Below are positions 1 through 11,000 of a stretch of 35,621 nt of DNA, piece after piece. The translations under genes were made by a program, and so were the position numbers. Origin of the DNA: Akkermansia sp. (lineage in GTDB: Bacteria; Verrucomicrobiota; Verrucomicrobiia; Verrucomicrobiales; Akkermansiaceae); the NCBI GenBank assembly GCA_017477935.1, contig JAFVIC010000039.1, positions 1 through 35,621 of the forward strand. Reading direction: 5' to 3'. The notes under the pieces were generated by a model that saw only the letters and a program-made list of their open reading frames with translations, did not search any database and was not told the DNA's origin. Position 1 is the first letter of the stretch, and each line of letters begins with the position of its first letter.

Positions 1-1
1 C

Positions 2-820
2 ATCAATGAAGCCTGGCTGCGCCCCGTGCTGGAAAAACTGCTGCAAGCGCTGGATTACCTGCATGGGCAAGGTCTGCTGCACCGCGATATCAAGCCCTCG
101 AATATTCTGCTGCGCGCCGATGGCAGCCCGCTGCTCATCGACTTCGGCACAGCCCGTGTGAAAGACGCCACCCACACCCTCACGCGCATCGGCACCCCGG
201 GCTACAGCCCCTCTGAACAATTCACCACTCACGGCAAAAATGGGCCCTGGACCGACCTCTACTCGCTGGGCGCCACCTGTTACCACCTCATCACCGGCGA
301 AGTGCCGCAGGATGCCGTCTCGCGGCTCGAGGAAGATGAACTGCGCCCGCTGGCAAACCGCCCCGCGCTGAAAAGCCGTTTCTCGCACGATTTCCTGGCC
401 GCTATCGACAAAGCCATGAGCGTAACCCGCCGAGACCGCTGGCAGAGCGCCCGTGAGTGGATGGATAATCTTTCTGCTGCGCAACGTGCCCGCGAAGAAG
501 CAGAACGCCGTAAGACCGAACAGGCCAGACAAGAAGCTGAAAGAAAGGCTCTCGAAGCGGCCTTACAAAGAACGAAATCTAAAGACGAGGGAATCTTCGA
601 GAGAATCGGCGAGAACTTCGGTGCAATCTGGGGTGTAATCGTCTGGGCAGCCATCGGGGCAGCCATCGGGGGAATCAAATATGGACGCGAAGGTGCTATC
701 TACGGGGCAATCGCCGGGGCTATCATCGGGGCTATCGTCGTGGCGATTGAGTTGATTGAAGAGGAAGGGAGAATCGGCAAGGTCATTGGCGGGGCAATCC
801 ACGGAGCATTCAAAAGATAA
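2..820 (+). CDS. Membrane-anchored Ser/Thr protein kinase, 3' part only
   Basis: This is the C-terminal part of a Hanks-type Ser/Thr kinase; the reading frame is open to the left edge, so the ATP-binding lobe lies outside the window. Visible are the catalytic loop HRDIKPSN, the DFG motif and a GYSPSEQF segment in the place of the usual APE motif. The kinase domain is followed by a charged Arg/Glu/Ala-rich stretch likely to be a coiled coil, then a Gly/Ala-rich hydrophobic tail with closely spaced small residues (glycine-zipper style) that should span or insert into the inner membrane. It is clearly paralogous to the kinases at 23994-25214 and 33296-34717, with near-identical catalytic segments but different tails. 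Phosphorylates Ser/Thr of unknown targets. Any start codon inside the window would be an artefact of the truncation. Kinase assignment is certain; the membrane role of the tail is inferred. Confidence 0.93.
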   Translation: MNEAWLRPVLEKLLQALDYLHGQGLLHRDIKPSNILLRADGSPLLIDFGTARVKDATHTLTRIGTPGYSPSEQFTTHGKNGPWTDLYSLGATCYHLITGEVPQDAVSRLEEDELRPLANRPALKSRFSHDFLAAIDKAMSVTRRDRWQSAREWMDNLSAAQRAREEAERRKTEQARQEAERKALEAALQRTKSKDEGIFERIGENFGAIWGVIVWAAIGAAIGGIKYGREGAIYGAIAGAIIGAIVVAIELIEEEGRIGKVIGGAIHGAFKR

Positions 821-902
821 AACACCCCATAGTCCGTTACAATTTTGTCACAAGCCCCGCCAAGATTGAGTTTTATAATTTTCATAAAGTCTTGATTATA
901 AA

Positions 903-930
903 GAAAGCCCCGTCATCCGACGGGGCTTTC
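903..930. terminator. Bidirectional terminator-like hairpin
   Basis: A perfect 12-bp stem (903-914 with 919-930) closes a 4-base ATCC loop. It lies between the converging kinase (ends 820) and symporter (ends 1073). T-rich sequence follows on the minus side only weakly, so it may serve both genes. Confidence 0.65.
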
Positions 931-1072
931 TCCAACTTACTACCTATGAAACTCGATTCCTCCTTTGGTGTGACAGCCGGCGCTCTCTCCTTCACCGGCT
1001 ATCGGCGGAACCGATGCAGTTTAAACAACGGTAGCAGCCATTTTGTTCAAAAAAAAGATTAAAAAAATGAAA

Positions 1073-2485
1073 TTAACATTTTTCTGAGGGTTTATCATCA
1101 TCGCCGATGGTGGGGATAGGAGTCTCATCCACCTCATCCAACCTGCTCTGCCACAGGTAGTAGCGAGTCTGAGAGATAAGCACGCCGGAGAGGCCGACCA
1201 TGCAGATGAGGTTGGGGACGGCCATGAGCCCGTTGGCGAGGTCGGCGAAGTTCCAGACGATGGAGCTCTTGGGGATGATGCAGCCGACGAAGGCCATGAT
1301 GACCCAGAGCACGCGGTAGGGGAGCACCAGGCGGGCGCCACCGAGGTATTGCAGGGCTTTTTCACCGAAATAAGACCAACCCAGAACGGTGGAAATGACG
1401 AAGGCGGCCAGGGAGATGGTCAGCATGGCGGAGCCGATGCTGCCGATGGTGGCGAAGGAGTGGTAAGTAAGCAGCTCGCCGCTGTCGGAGGTGACCTCGG
1501 GTACGGCCATGATGGTGGTGGTGAGGGTCACACCGGTGAGGGTGCAGATAACCACGGTGTCCCAGAAGGGGCCTGTACCGGCCACGAGGGCCTGCTGCAC
1601 GGCGTTATCCGTACGGGCGGGGGCGGAGATGATGGGAGAGGAGCCCATGCCGGCTTCGTTCGAGAAAAGGCCGCGGCGCACGCCGTTCTGCATGGCGAGC
1701 ATGATAGTGGAGCCGATAAAGCCGCCGGCAGCAGCCTGATTGCTGAAGGCGCTGTCAAAAATCCGACAGATGGCCGGCCACACATAGTCCGCATGCGTGC
1801 AGAGCAGAATCACACAGCCTACCATATAGACAATAGCCATGGTGGGTACACAGGCAGAGCACACGCGGGATATCCCCTTGATTCCGCCGATAAGCACAGC
1901 CCCTACCAGACCGGCCAGCAGCACGCCGGTGAGCCAGCCGGGAACATGCAGCACGCTTTCGGCCAGTACGCCCGAGACGGCGTTCGCCTGCGTCACGTTG
2001 CCGATGCCGAAGGCCGCCACTGCCGTGAACAGGGCGAAGAGCACGGCCAGCCAGCGGCATTTCAGCCCGCGCTCCAGGGCATACATGGGCCCGCCGAGTA
2101 TGTTGCCGGCGCTGTCCTGCACGCGGTAGCGGATAGCCAGCAGGCTCTCGGCATAGCGGGTGGCCATGCCCAGCACACCGGTCATCATGCACCAGAACAC
2201 GGCGCCGGGGCCGCCCGTAGCCACAGCCACGGCCACACCCACTATATTACCGGTGCCGACATTGGCCGCCAGAGAGACCATCAGCGAACTGAAGTTCGAT
2301 ATCTGCCCTTCTTTATCGCGCTGTCCCTTGCCGAAGTAGTACTTGAGGGCGCGGAAGAAATACAGCTGCGGAAACCGCAGAATGATGGTGAGGTACAGGT
2401 GCGTGCCCAACAGGCAGAAAAGCAGCACGTAGCCCCACAGAAAACTGCTTACGTCACTTAAAAATGTATCTATCGTTTCCAACAT
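1073..2485 (-). CDS. alsT: Alanine/glycine:cation symporter (AGCS family)
   Basis: A 470-residue integral inner-membrane transporter of the AGCS family, which imports alanine or glycine with Na+ (or H+). Family signatures are visible: the GTGNIVGVA segment near residue 80 and SNEAGMGSSP near residue 270, with about ten to eleven hydrophobic segments and a charged cytoplasmic C-terminus. Length fits the family (about 450-500). The ATG at 2485 is preceded by a good minus-strand promoter (2501-2529) and a leader of only about 9 bases with no clear Shine-Dalgarno sequence. It is monocistronic and converges on the kinase at the left edge. The substrate (alanine versus glycine or glutamine) cannot be told from sequence alone. 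Confidence 0.92.
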   Translation of the reverse strand: MLETIDTFLSDVSSFLWGYVLLFCLLGTHLYLTIILRFPQLYFFRALKYYFGKGQRDKEGQISNFSSLMVSLAANVGTGNIVGVAVAVATGGPGAVFWCMMTGVLGMATRYAESLLAIRYRVQDSAGNILGGPMYALERGLKCRWLAVLFALFTAVAAFGIGNVTQANAVSGVLAESVLHVPGWLTGVLLAGLVGAVLIGGIKGISRVCSACVPTMAIVYMVGCVILLCTHADYVWPAICRIFDSAFSNQAAAGGFIGSTIMLAMQNGVRRGLFSNEAGMGSSPIISAPARTDNAVQQALVAGTGPFWDTVVICTLTGVTLTTTIMAVPEVTSDSGELLTYHSFATIGSIGSAMLTISLAAFVISTVLGWSYFGEKALQYLGGARLVLPYRVLWVIMAFVGCIIPKSSIVWNFADLANGLMAVPNLICMVGLSGVLISQTRYYLWQSRLDEVDETPIPTIGDDDKPSEKC

Positions 2486-2500
2486 AATCTTGCGTTGTCC

Positions 2501-2529
2501 AGCATAACCTTCACAAGGCCATTAGTCAA
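2501..2529 (-). promoter_or_regulatory. Promoter of the AGCS symporter
   Basis: On the minus strand TTGACT (2529-2524), a 17-bp spacer and TATGCT (2506-2501). The predicted transcription start is about 9 bases before the ATG at 2485. The -35 box lies just beside the T-run of the terminator of the upstream minus-strand unit. Confidence 0.5.
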
Positions 2530-2531
2530 GC

Positions 2532-2566
2532 AAAAACTAGGCTGCCCCGGGAAAAGGCGGGGCGGC
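2532..2566 (-). terminator. Intrinsic terminator of the 2611-4040 unit
   Basis: Minus-strand stem GCCGCCCC/GGGGCAGC (2566-2559 with 2548-2541, one wobble pair) followed six bases later by five T (2536-2532). A second, smaller stem GCCGCC-TGAC-GGCGGC sits at 2593-2608, nearer the stop codon. Confidence 0.55.
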
Positions 2567-2610
2567 AGGTGGTCGTGGCTCAATACTATACGGCCGCCTG
2601 ACGGCGGCAG

Positions 2611-2937
2611 TTATTTACTACGGAGGTGGGGGCGTATGAGGTCGAGAATCTTGTCGGCGGGTATCTCCTGCTTATTGAGGAGATAGGGGGTAAGCTCTTC
2701 AATCAGCGCGGAGAGCGAATCGTTGCTCACATGGAGCACGGCCTGCATGGGGGCGCCGGGTTCACCCGCGGTGATGTGCCAGTACTCTTTCTCCGGGCAA
2801 TACTCGCCGGTGATAGGTAAACCGGTTTTTTCTGCAAGAAGCTCCAAGCCTTTATTGATAGCCAACCGGCCGACCATCGAGGTTGCCAGCAGGGGAAGTG
2901 CAGCGCGCAGAGCTTTATCTTTGAGTTTGTTCAACAC
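2611..2937 (-). CDS. Hypothetical protein, 108 aa
   Basis: I do not recognise this small protein. It starts at a GTG codon at 2937, 20 bases after the stop of the exported protein encoded at 2958-4040, so the two are probably co-transcribed. The N-terminal 35 residues are basic and amphipathic to mildly hydrophobic (LNKLKDKALRAALPLLATSM), followed by a compact region with GEYCPEKEYWHITAGEPG and a Leu-rich helical C-terminus ending in basic residues. There is no signal peptide or known motif. Codon usage and terminal hairpins support a real gene; the function is unknown. Confidence 0.65.
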   Translation of the reverse strand: MLNKLKDKALRAALPLLATSMVGRLAINKGLELLAEKTGLPITGEYCPEKEYWHITAGEPGAPMQAVLHVSNDSLSALIEELTPYLLNKQEIPADKILDLIRPHLRSK

Positions 2938-2957
2938 GATTTCAGTATCTTATTTTT

Positions 2958-4040
2958 TTACAGGTTATTCTCAAAAGCCGCCTTGAGGGCAGCGGATTGG
3001 TAAAAATGATGTTCCTGTATGAGAGATTGAATCAGCGCGGCCAGTTCGGGGGAGGGTTTGAGGTGGTGAGGCGCGACCTCGTCCTCCGTAATCCAGGTAG
3101 CGAGGCGTTTGGCGGTGGTGGCGTATTCGCTCAGGATGGCGGCAACGGCGGGGGCGGCGGCCTCTGCCGAGGCGGTATCATGCACGCCCTGCAGGGCGGT
3201 GTGCAGTTTCGGCAGACAGGCAGCGGTTGCCGCGATATCGGCCCCCACCTGCTCCGTGCTGCGGTAAGGGGTGAGCGCACTCACATCACACCATTGCTGC
3301 AGGCGGTAGCGCACAGGGGCGGGAGTATGGCCTACGCTGTCAATGGACAGGCGCACATAGGGTTTACCGTCGGCGATGATTTTATGCACGTAGTCTTTCA
3401 CCGGCACAGTATTGCTCGAATGCAGCGGGGCTTCATAGATAACATCGGCCAGGAACCCCACGCAGGCGGAGACGATATCAATGTCGTATGGCTGCGGGAG
3501 CGGGGCGGGCAGCACCCAGGCCGTTGCCTGCGTGAAACCGGGGCCGCCGCCGGTGAGGCGGATTTGCTCGTCGTAGTGAGTATCGCGCCGCTTGAGGGAT
3601 TGGCTTGCGGCGCGTTCCAGTAACTCGGCAGGGAAGTTCTGCAGCGGGGCAGCGGCGGCGGGGTCATCGGTGAAGTGCTCCGCCAGAGCAGCGGAGCCAT
3701 AGAAGCCCTCCCACTGCAGGCGCTCTACCTCGGCATTCCACTGCTCACTCCAGCTGCCGGCAAGGGTATCCGCCTTCTGCATCGACTCAAAATCGGCAGC
3801 GTTCAGCAGGGGCGTAATCTGTTTACGCCGCTCCGTCAGCAGGGCCGGGGCGGCATCTGCCGTAGCGGTGTCGCGCACGGAGCGCAAGTGGTCGAGTTCC
3901 TCCTGCAACAGCCGGGTAAGCAGCTCCACGTCGATGGGGCGGCGCTCTGCGGCCGAAATCGTGGCAGGCTCCGCCGGTTGCTCAGCAACACATGGCAGCA
4001 CGGCAAGCGACAGACCGATCATCAGAGGGGTTTTCATCAT
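2958..4040 (-). CDS. Exported protein of unknown function
   Basis: A roughly 360-residue protein beginning MMKTPLMIGLSLAVLPCVA, a Sec signal peptide with likely cleavage after the Ala before EQPAEP. The open frame extends to 4124, but the signal peptide fixes the start at the ATG at 4040 (or the next ATG at 4037). The mature part is mainly alpha-helical and Ala/Leu/Glu rich, with a central section (around residues 150-240) of mixed character containing Cys residues at CVGFL and QQWCDV. No enzymatic motif or known domain is apparent. It is the first gene of a unit with the small protein at 2611-2937. A periplasmic helical protein is the most that can be said. Confidence 0.75.
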   Translation of the reverse strand: MMKTPLMIGLSLAVLPCVAEQPAEPATISAAERRPIDVELLTRLLQEELDHLRSVRDTATADAAPALLTERRKQITPLLNAADFESMQKADTLAGSWSEQWNAEVERLQWEGFYGSAALAEHFTDDPAAAAPLQNFPAELLERAASQSLKRRDTHYDEQIRLTGGGPGFTQATAWVLPAPLPQPYDIDIVSACVGFLADVIYEAPLHSSNTVPVKDYVHKIIADGKPYVRLSIDSVGHTPAPVRYRLQQWCDVSALTPYRSTEQVGADIAATAACLPKLHTALQGVHDTASAEAAAPAVAAILSEYATTAKRLATWITEDEVAPHHLKPSPELAALIQSLIQEHHFYQSAALKAAFENNL

Positions 4041-4168
4041 GGTAGCTATACTGCCAAAGCCACGAGGGAAAGTAAAGAAAAAAACGCCCTGATGGGTCTG
4101 TTTCAGTTTATACTTGATTAGCAAAACAACAATATGTTACCATAAGCGCACAGGACGGCAATAAACGT

Positions 4169-4972
4169 ATGAACAAGGGTAATATGTTCAGGATAGGGGT
4201 CAAACTCTGGTCAACCAATACGGGGGGTTGCATGGATGACGTGGTGCGATTGTGCGCTGAGGGGGTCTGCGATTACCTGGAGCTCTACGCGGTGCCGGGT
4301 ACGCTCGCTACCCTGCCGCTCTGGCAGGCGCTGGGCGTACCCACCATCATCCATGCCCCGCATTTCAAGCACGGCTTCAACCTGGCACAGCGCGAGTGCG
4401 AACAGGGCAATCGCCGCCTGTATGAGGAAACCCGCCGCTTTGCAGATGCCCTCGATGCTCGTTATATCATCTTTCACGGCGGAACCTTCGGCTGCATAGA
4501 AGAAACAGCCCGCCAGCTGGCCGCCCTGCAGGAACCGCGCGCGCTTATCGAAAACAAACCGGCCATCACTCGCAATGAGGGTTGCACCCTGGAGTGCCGC
4601 GGTTCAACCGTGGACGAAATTCAGCGCGTAATGGCGGAGTCGGGGTGCGGGTTTTGTCTCGATATCCCCCACGCGCTCTGCGCAGCCAATTATCACCGGG
4701 CAGCACAGAGCGATACCCTGCGCGATTTTCAGGCGCTGGGGCCGGCCATGTACCACCTGGCCGATATGATGACCCCCACACAGTTGATAGATGATCATAC
4801 TCCCCTGGGGTTGGGAACGCTCGACATGAGCAAGTTCATTCCCGATATTCTGCAGGCCGGGGCAACCGTGACTATCGAAACTAACAGGCAACGCCACGAC
4901 AGCCTGTGTGAATTTGAAGCCGAACTCAGCCGGTTGCGGGGGGGCCTGCCTGTCACCGTACAGTACGCCTGA
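4169..4972 (+). CDS. Sugar phosphate isomerase/epimerase-like TIM-barrel protein
   Basis: A 267-residue single-domain protein resembling the xylose isomerase-like / AP endonuclease 2 superfamily. Supporting features are the alternating beta/alpha pattern with metal-site-like residues: HAPHFKHG (residues about 58-65), FHGGTFG (about 107-113), IENKP (about 132-136), LDIPHALCAANYH (about 164-176), HLADM (about 197-201), GLGTLDM and a terminal IETNRQ. The order H, H, E, D/H, H, E is what this fold uses to hold divalent metals. Substrate unknown; some relatives act on sugars, others are DNA-repair endonucleases, and the short length favours the isomerase-like group. Start is the ATG at 4169; an ATG at 4184 with AAGGG just upstream is a good alternative. 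It directly precedes the macroglobulin promoter and is probably a separate unit. Confidence 0.82.
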   Translation: MNKGNMFRIGVKLWSTNTGGCMDDVVRLCAEGVCDYLELYAVPGTLATLPLWQALGVPTIIHAPHFKHGFNLAQRECEQGNRRLYEETRRFADALDARYIIFHGGTFGCIEETARQLAALQEPRALIENKPAITRNEGCTLECRGSTVDEIQRVMAESGCGFCLDIPHALCAANYHRAAQSDTLRDFQALGPAMYHLADMMTPTQLIDDHTPLGLGTLDMSKFIPDILQAGATVTIETNRQRHDSLCEFEAELSRLRGGLPVTVQYA

Positions 4973-4994
4973 GCTGCCCCATACCCATCATTGC

Positions 4995-5028
4995 GCACTT
5001 TCTGCTTTTATTTGGTAAGCAGAAGTGC
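4995..5028. promoter_or_regulatory. Large inverted repeat overlapping the macroglobulin promoter
   Basis: GCACTTTCTGCTT (4995-5007) and AAGCAGAAGTGC (5017-5028) are complementary over 12 bp with one bulged T and a 9-base centre. The right arm fills the promoter spacer and ends exactly at the TAGAAT box. There is no T-run, so an operator is more likely than a terminator for the preceding gene. Confidence 0.5.
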
Positions 5029-5034
5029 TAGAAT
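5006..5034 (+). promoter_or_regulatory. Probable promoter of the macroglobulin/PBP1C operon
   Basis: TAGAAT at 5029-5034 matches the -10 box seen at other genes here. The -35 is poor (TTTTAT at 5006-5011 with 17-bp spacing), which suits an activator- or repressor-controlled promoter. The leader is about 40 bases and contains a run of nine C. Confidence 0.4.
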
Positions 5035-5066
5035 ACGCATCGGTAAAACTCAAAACCTTTTTTCAG

Positions 5067-5075
5067 CCCCCCCCC
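5067..5075 (+). repeat. C9 homopolymer in the macroglobulin leader
   Basis: Nine consecutive C lie 7 bases before the ATG of the macroglobulin gene, in the position where a ribosome binding site would be. A second run of eight C is at 11090-11097, just before pbpC. Confidence 0.7.
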
Positions 5076-5082
5076 ACACACC

Positions 5083-8000
5083 ATGAATGCCCATCAACCC
5101 ATCGCCTGCGCCCTTTCGCTGCTGACCCTCAGCACGACCCTTCCCGCGCAGCAGCCCGCACCCGCTGCCGCTACCGAGCCGGCACCTACCCACCACGCCC
5201 CCGATATCGTCCTCAACAGCGGTTATCGTATCACCGCCAACAGCAAGCTGCATATCGTTTTCTGTGTTCCCATGGTAGAGGCTAACCAGGTCGGCAGCGA
5301 GGTGAAACCGGAATACTTCAACACCAATTTCGCCGGCACCTACAGAGCCCTCTGGGAAAGCCAATCGAGCATTCGGCTCGAGTTCACCCAACAGTTGCCC
5401 GCCCTCGAGAGGCTGCGGGTCGAAGTGCCGGCCGGTCTGCGCGGGCTGAAGGGGGAAGTGCTCGCCGGGCGCGTGCGGGCGTTCCCGACATACGAAGGCG
5501 AGGTTGCCGATACCGGCACCTGCGATAATGACAGTCTCTTTCTCCGCGCAATGGATTCGGAGTTCCTGCCCGCACTGCAAAAACGGCTGCCCGACCTCTA
5601 TTATATCTGCGATGACGGCACCCGCGGCCCGCTGAAGTGCCGCCCCGCCACCGTGGCAGATGCCCTGGCCAACTGGTACGCCTTCGATTCTGTACACTGT
5701 TACAACCTCGACTCCCATGACCGGAAGGAGCTTGCCAAGCACCCGGCAGATGAGGTGCTGCCTGACACATGGATTGTAGAGGCTCCGGGAATTCCCGACA
5801 GCAACCGTGATATCAGAATCATGCTCCCCCGCGCTGAGTGGGACAACAAGGCGCAGGACTGGGTCGACCGGCAGCTGCACTGCTACTCCGCCCCCTACGC
5901 CGAAATCGCCATGAGCAACGAGTGCACCTCGCGCGGCAAATATGAAATCTGCCTGGCACTGGGCATGCCCGCCGCTGCGGCAGATGCGGCAGAGCTCATC
6001 GCCCCGCTCAACTGGAGCATGCTCGAAGAGGCACACAGCAACGAATGGAAGCCCCTCACCTGGAAAGACGGCGCGCTGCGTGGCAAAATTCGCGGCAAAG
6101 ACATCACCATCACCCCCACTGCCACCGAATGCCGTGAGCTCAACCTCATCGGCAAGGGGACGGTACGGGGTATCAGCAGCGTGACCCTGACCGCCGAGAC
6201 CGGCGGGCGCGAAATCCTGGTGAAAGCCGAAGGCAAATACCCCACTGTGAGCACACCCAGGGGGGTGGAACGCGACATCACAGGCGACAGCGACACCCCG
6301 GCGGACTGCACTCACCTGCGCCCCAGGCAGCCCTACATCTACACCAACCTCTCGGCCAACCACCTGCAGTTGCGTGGCTCCACCACGCTGAACTGCCGCT
6401 ATGGTCAGCTGGAGCACGGCACCGCGCGCGTGTACAAAATCAACGCCACGACCCCCGCAGACAAAGTACGCCTGCTGCGAGATTACTATCGGCTCTACAC
6501 CGGTCAGGAATACACCACCTGGGAACAGAAAGAAACACTGAGAAATGAGCGCAAGGCAGCCGGGCTGGATGATGAGAAAATCGAGCACAACCGCGTAGAC
6601 ACCGCGACCCTGCCAGGCGTGGTTGCCACCGCCGAGCGCCCGCTGCAGCAAGGGGCAGAACATGAGCTGAGCCTGCCGCTGGCCGAACTCTTCGACAATC
6701 AGCCCGTGGGTGGTTTCTACTTCGTGGATATCGAGGGTGAACCGGTACGCAACAGCAAAACCCCCGTGGTAAACCAGGGGCTGCTGCAAATCACCGACCT
6801 GGGGCTTATGTGGAAAACCAACGGCAGCCACCTGCTTGCCTGGGGCTACAAACTCAGTGACGCTCAGGAACTGCCCGCAGCCACCCTGCACCTGCTCGAT
6901 GAGCAGGGCAATACCCTGGCAGAGCTCCCCATGACGAACGGTCTGGCCGAGGGCAACTTCCACCCGGCCACACGTTACCTCATGCTCACCACGGCAGATG
7001 ACTGCGTGGTGATGCCCCACCTGAGCCGCGATATCGAGTACGGCGCCCACATGGGCGAAAGCTGGGAATTCGTCCGTTTGCTCAGCAAGGGAATCGCCCC
7101 GGCTGCCATTCCCAAGCCACTGGTGTTCCTTTTCAGCGACCGCAGCCTCTACCGCCCCGGCGAAACGGCTCACACCAAAGGCATCGTCCGCTGGCTGACC
7201 GACAATAAGCTGCAAAACCCCGACATCGAGAGCATATCGGCCCGCCTGCTGAAAGATTATAAAGAGGTCGCCAAACTCACGGGCGTCACCGTGCAACAGG
7301 ATGGCTCATTCACCCTCGACATCCCCCTCGATGCCGTGGGAGATTATACCGTCGAGTTCACTATCACCTACCGTGGGGATGCCGACAAGACCAGCCCCGA
7401 CCTCGCCGTCGTCCACGCCAAATCCACCCTCGCACAGCCCCCGGCTGACGACGTAACAGACGATGAGGAAGACGATGAGTGGGAAGGAGAGGACGACATC
7501 AACTTCAGCGCCCCGCGCGAAGCCCAACTGGAACTGACCTGCCGTGAGTTCCGGCGCAATGAATTCGAGGTCAGCAGCCAACTGACCGCCCTGCCCGATG
7601 AGCGCAAACTCGAACTCTCCACTACCGCAACCAACCTCACCACCACCCCCGTAGCCCACGGTAAAGTAAAATGGAATCTCGCCATCACGGAGCGCAACTT
7701 CTACCCCGAGCAGCAGGAGTGGAGTGAGTTCCGCTTCGGTGACTACCGTGAAAACCCCTGGGAGTTCTTCTATGCCCGCTACATGAACAGCTACAGCGGC
7801 AGCGATCGCGACTACCTGTCGCGCGAAGGTACGCTGAATGCCGAGGGGCGTGGCACCGCAGCCTTCACCCTGCCCAAACAACAGTTCCCGCGCATGCAGC
7901 GAATCGTTGCCACCACCACCGTAACAAACGGCAACGAACAGAGCATTAACAGCGTACAGAAGACCACCCTGCACCCGGCCGATGTGTACGTCGGCATACG

Positions 8001-11000
8001 CCCCCACACCACCCTGGCCAAGGTGGGCGGCACCCTGCCGGTGGATTTAGTGGCCGTGACCTCCGACGGCAAGGCCTGGAGCGGTGAGCCTGTCACCGTC
8101 ACCATCACCGCCACCCGCTCGGCGTTCTACCAGTACAGGTACGGCTCACGCTTCAGCACCTCGGTACAGAACACCGAAATCAAAGACACGACCCACACCA
8201 TTACCGCCACCCTGACCGGTACTCCCACCACCGTGCAGGTGCCGGTCGATATCGCCGGCCGTTACGACATCACCGTGACCGGTAAAGATGCCCGCGGCCG
8301 CGAATTCGCCAGCGCCACACGTCACTATGTATGGGGGGATGACACCAGCCCCTGGGAGCACATGAAGAACTATGAGATGGAGCTCGTGCCCGACAAAACC
8401 CTGTATCACTCGGGGGATACCGCCAAGGTGCTGGTAAAGACCCCGGTCGATGCCGAGCTGCTCATTACCGTAGAGCGCGACCGGGTGCTGCGCCACTACC
8501 GCCGCAGTGTAACGGTCGACAGCCCGGTGATTGAAATACCGCTCGAAGCGGCAGACGCCCCCGTCGTCTACCTGAGCGCCTTCCTCGTTCAGACCAACAA
8601 AAACCGCGAGAGCGACGGCAAACCGCAGCTCAGGCTCGGCACCTGTCAGCTGAATATCACTACCCCCGATAAAAAGCTCAACGTACAGCTGCAGCCCCCA
8701 CCCCACAGCCTGCTGCCCGGTGAGAGCTGCACCGTAAGCGGTACCATCACCGGGGCAGATGGCAAACCCGTGCCGAATGCCGACATCACCCTCTACGCCG
8801 AAGATGAAGGCACCCTGCAGGTCACCGGTTACGACTTGCCCGACCCCGCCGCCTATTTCTACAGCGAAGTCGGGCGTGAGCATGCCGTGGCCACCTACTC
8901 CGGTCTGACCCACCTGGCAGCCGAGGGCCTGCGCCACCGCTATTTCGGCAACAAGGGCGTATTCATCGGCGGTGGTGATGATGATGAATATGAAGCCGAG
9001 GCAGAAGGTGCCGACGCTGCCGACGACAGCGAGCGTGAGCGCCTGCGCACCGACTTCAACCCCTGCGCCTTGTGGCTCGCCACCGTGCGCACGGATGCTA
9101 AAGGCAACTTTACCGCCACCTACAGCAACCCGGATACCCTGACACGCTATCGGCTCATGGCAGTAGCCGCCGCCGGTGACCGATTCGGCTCCGGGCAGAG
9201 TTCCTACCTGGTGAACAAACCGGTCATGCTCGAACCTTCCGTTCCCATGAGCGTGACCGAGGGGGATGAGCTGCAGCTGCCCGTGACAGTGAGCATGCTG
9301 CCCGAGTACCTGCCCGGAGTAAAGGCTGACCAGGCGATACAATGGCAGGTGAACCTCAGCAGCCCGAACGCCGAGCTGCCCCTCACCACGCAGAGCGTGA
9401 CTCTCACCGGTAAGAGCCCCGTGACCATTCACTTCCCCGTGAAAATACCCCGGGGCAACGGCCCGGTGCAGCTGCAGTGGCAGGTGAAAGCCGCTGATAC
9501 TCCGCAGGGCTGCGACCTGAAGCGTGCGAAGGATGCCGTACAGCTCAGCTTCCCCACCACACCGCCCACCCCCCACCTGCGTGAGTATGTATGGACCGAG
9601 CTGCCGATTGGTCAGTCCACCGCTCTGAGCAGTATGCTGAAGCACCCCTACCGCGCTGACGGCACGGTACAGCTGAGCTTCTCGACCTCACCGCTGGCCG
9701 GTCTGGCCTACCCGCTGCAGTACCTCTTCACCTATCCCTACGGCTGTACGGAGCAGCTCAGCTCCACCGTGCTGCCCTGGTTGCTGCAAGAGCACTTGCA
9801 GCAGGCGCTCGGGGTCAAGTTCCCCCAGGCGAAAAAAGCCGCCACCATCGCCGCAGAAGTTGACAAAAAACTCAGCAAGCGCCGCCTGGCACCGGGGCGC
9901 TATGGCTACTGGGACGGCGACACCAAGGGCTGCGAGTTCTCGGCCTACGCCGCGATGGTGCGCTTCTTCATCAACGGTGCTGAGAATGAAGAGGTGCTCA
10001 ATGATATGCGCGCTTTGGTGGAGCAGATTCAGGCGAACGCGGAAAACACCTACCTCAACATGCTGGTCATCAGCCTGCTGGTGGATGATACCACCGAAAT
10101 CTTCAACAGCTTCTACCGGCACGCCGAGCAAAACCTCGCCTCGCTCAATCCGCAGGAACGCTGGATTCTGGCTATCGCAGCGGCGGATGCCAAGCACCCG
10201 CAGGCCGCAGACCTGCTGAAGCAGGCGCAGCAAAGCAGCAACTCCCCCGCTTACCTGCATTACGCCCTGCCGCCGGTACAAGCCCTGCGCGCGATTTATG
10301 CCATTGCCACCGAGCCGGAATCTCCCGCTACGGCAGACCTGCTGCGCAACTGGCTGCAGCAAAGCGCAGGCTGCTACTCGACCTGGCAAAACGCCTGGCT
10401 TACCCTCGCCGTGGCTGAATATGCCGACAAGCGCGACCTCAGCAAGCTGCGCGCCCGCGTAAACGGCACCGATATCACCTCCGCCACCCCCATGCACCTC
10501 GTGCTCGCCACCGGCGCAACCGACAGCTTCACCGCCATCGGCAACACGGTCTATGTGAGCGGATTTGCCGAGGGGTATCTCAACAAAGAACAACCCGAGC
10601 AGGCCATCGACCGCGGCTTCCGCGTGCAGCGCCGTTACGAGCAGCTGCAGCCCGATGGCACCTGGAAACCCACCGGCACCTTCCGCGTGGGCGACATCGT
10701 GCGCGTGACCGTCAACGCCACCGCCCGCCGGGGTGAAGCGAACCTGAAGTACCTCGCCATCGAGGACCGCCTGCCCGCTGCGTTCGAGGCTATCGACCCC
10801 ACGCTGACCTCGCAGGCGCTGCCCGCCGGCATCAGCGAGCAGACATACCGCAGCTGGTGGTACTTCCCTACCACCATCAGCAACCGTGAATTCCTGAAAG
10901 ATCGCGTGCGCGCCTTCTCCAACAACCTGTGGGGTAACTCGCAGTTGGAGTTCAGCTACATCGCCCGCGTGGTGCGCAGCGGTCGCGTAACAGCCCCCGC

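Noticed and set aside
1349..2461. Plus-strand open frame opposite the symporter
   Set aside because: Gly/His/Ala-rich shadow of a transporter gene with clear family motifs on the other strand.
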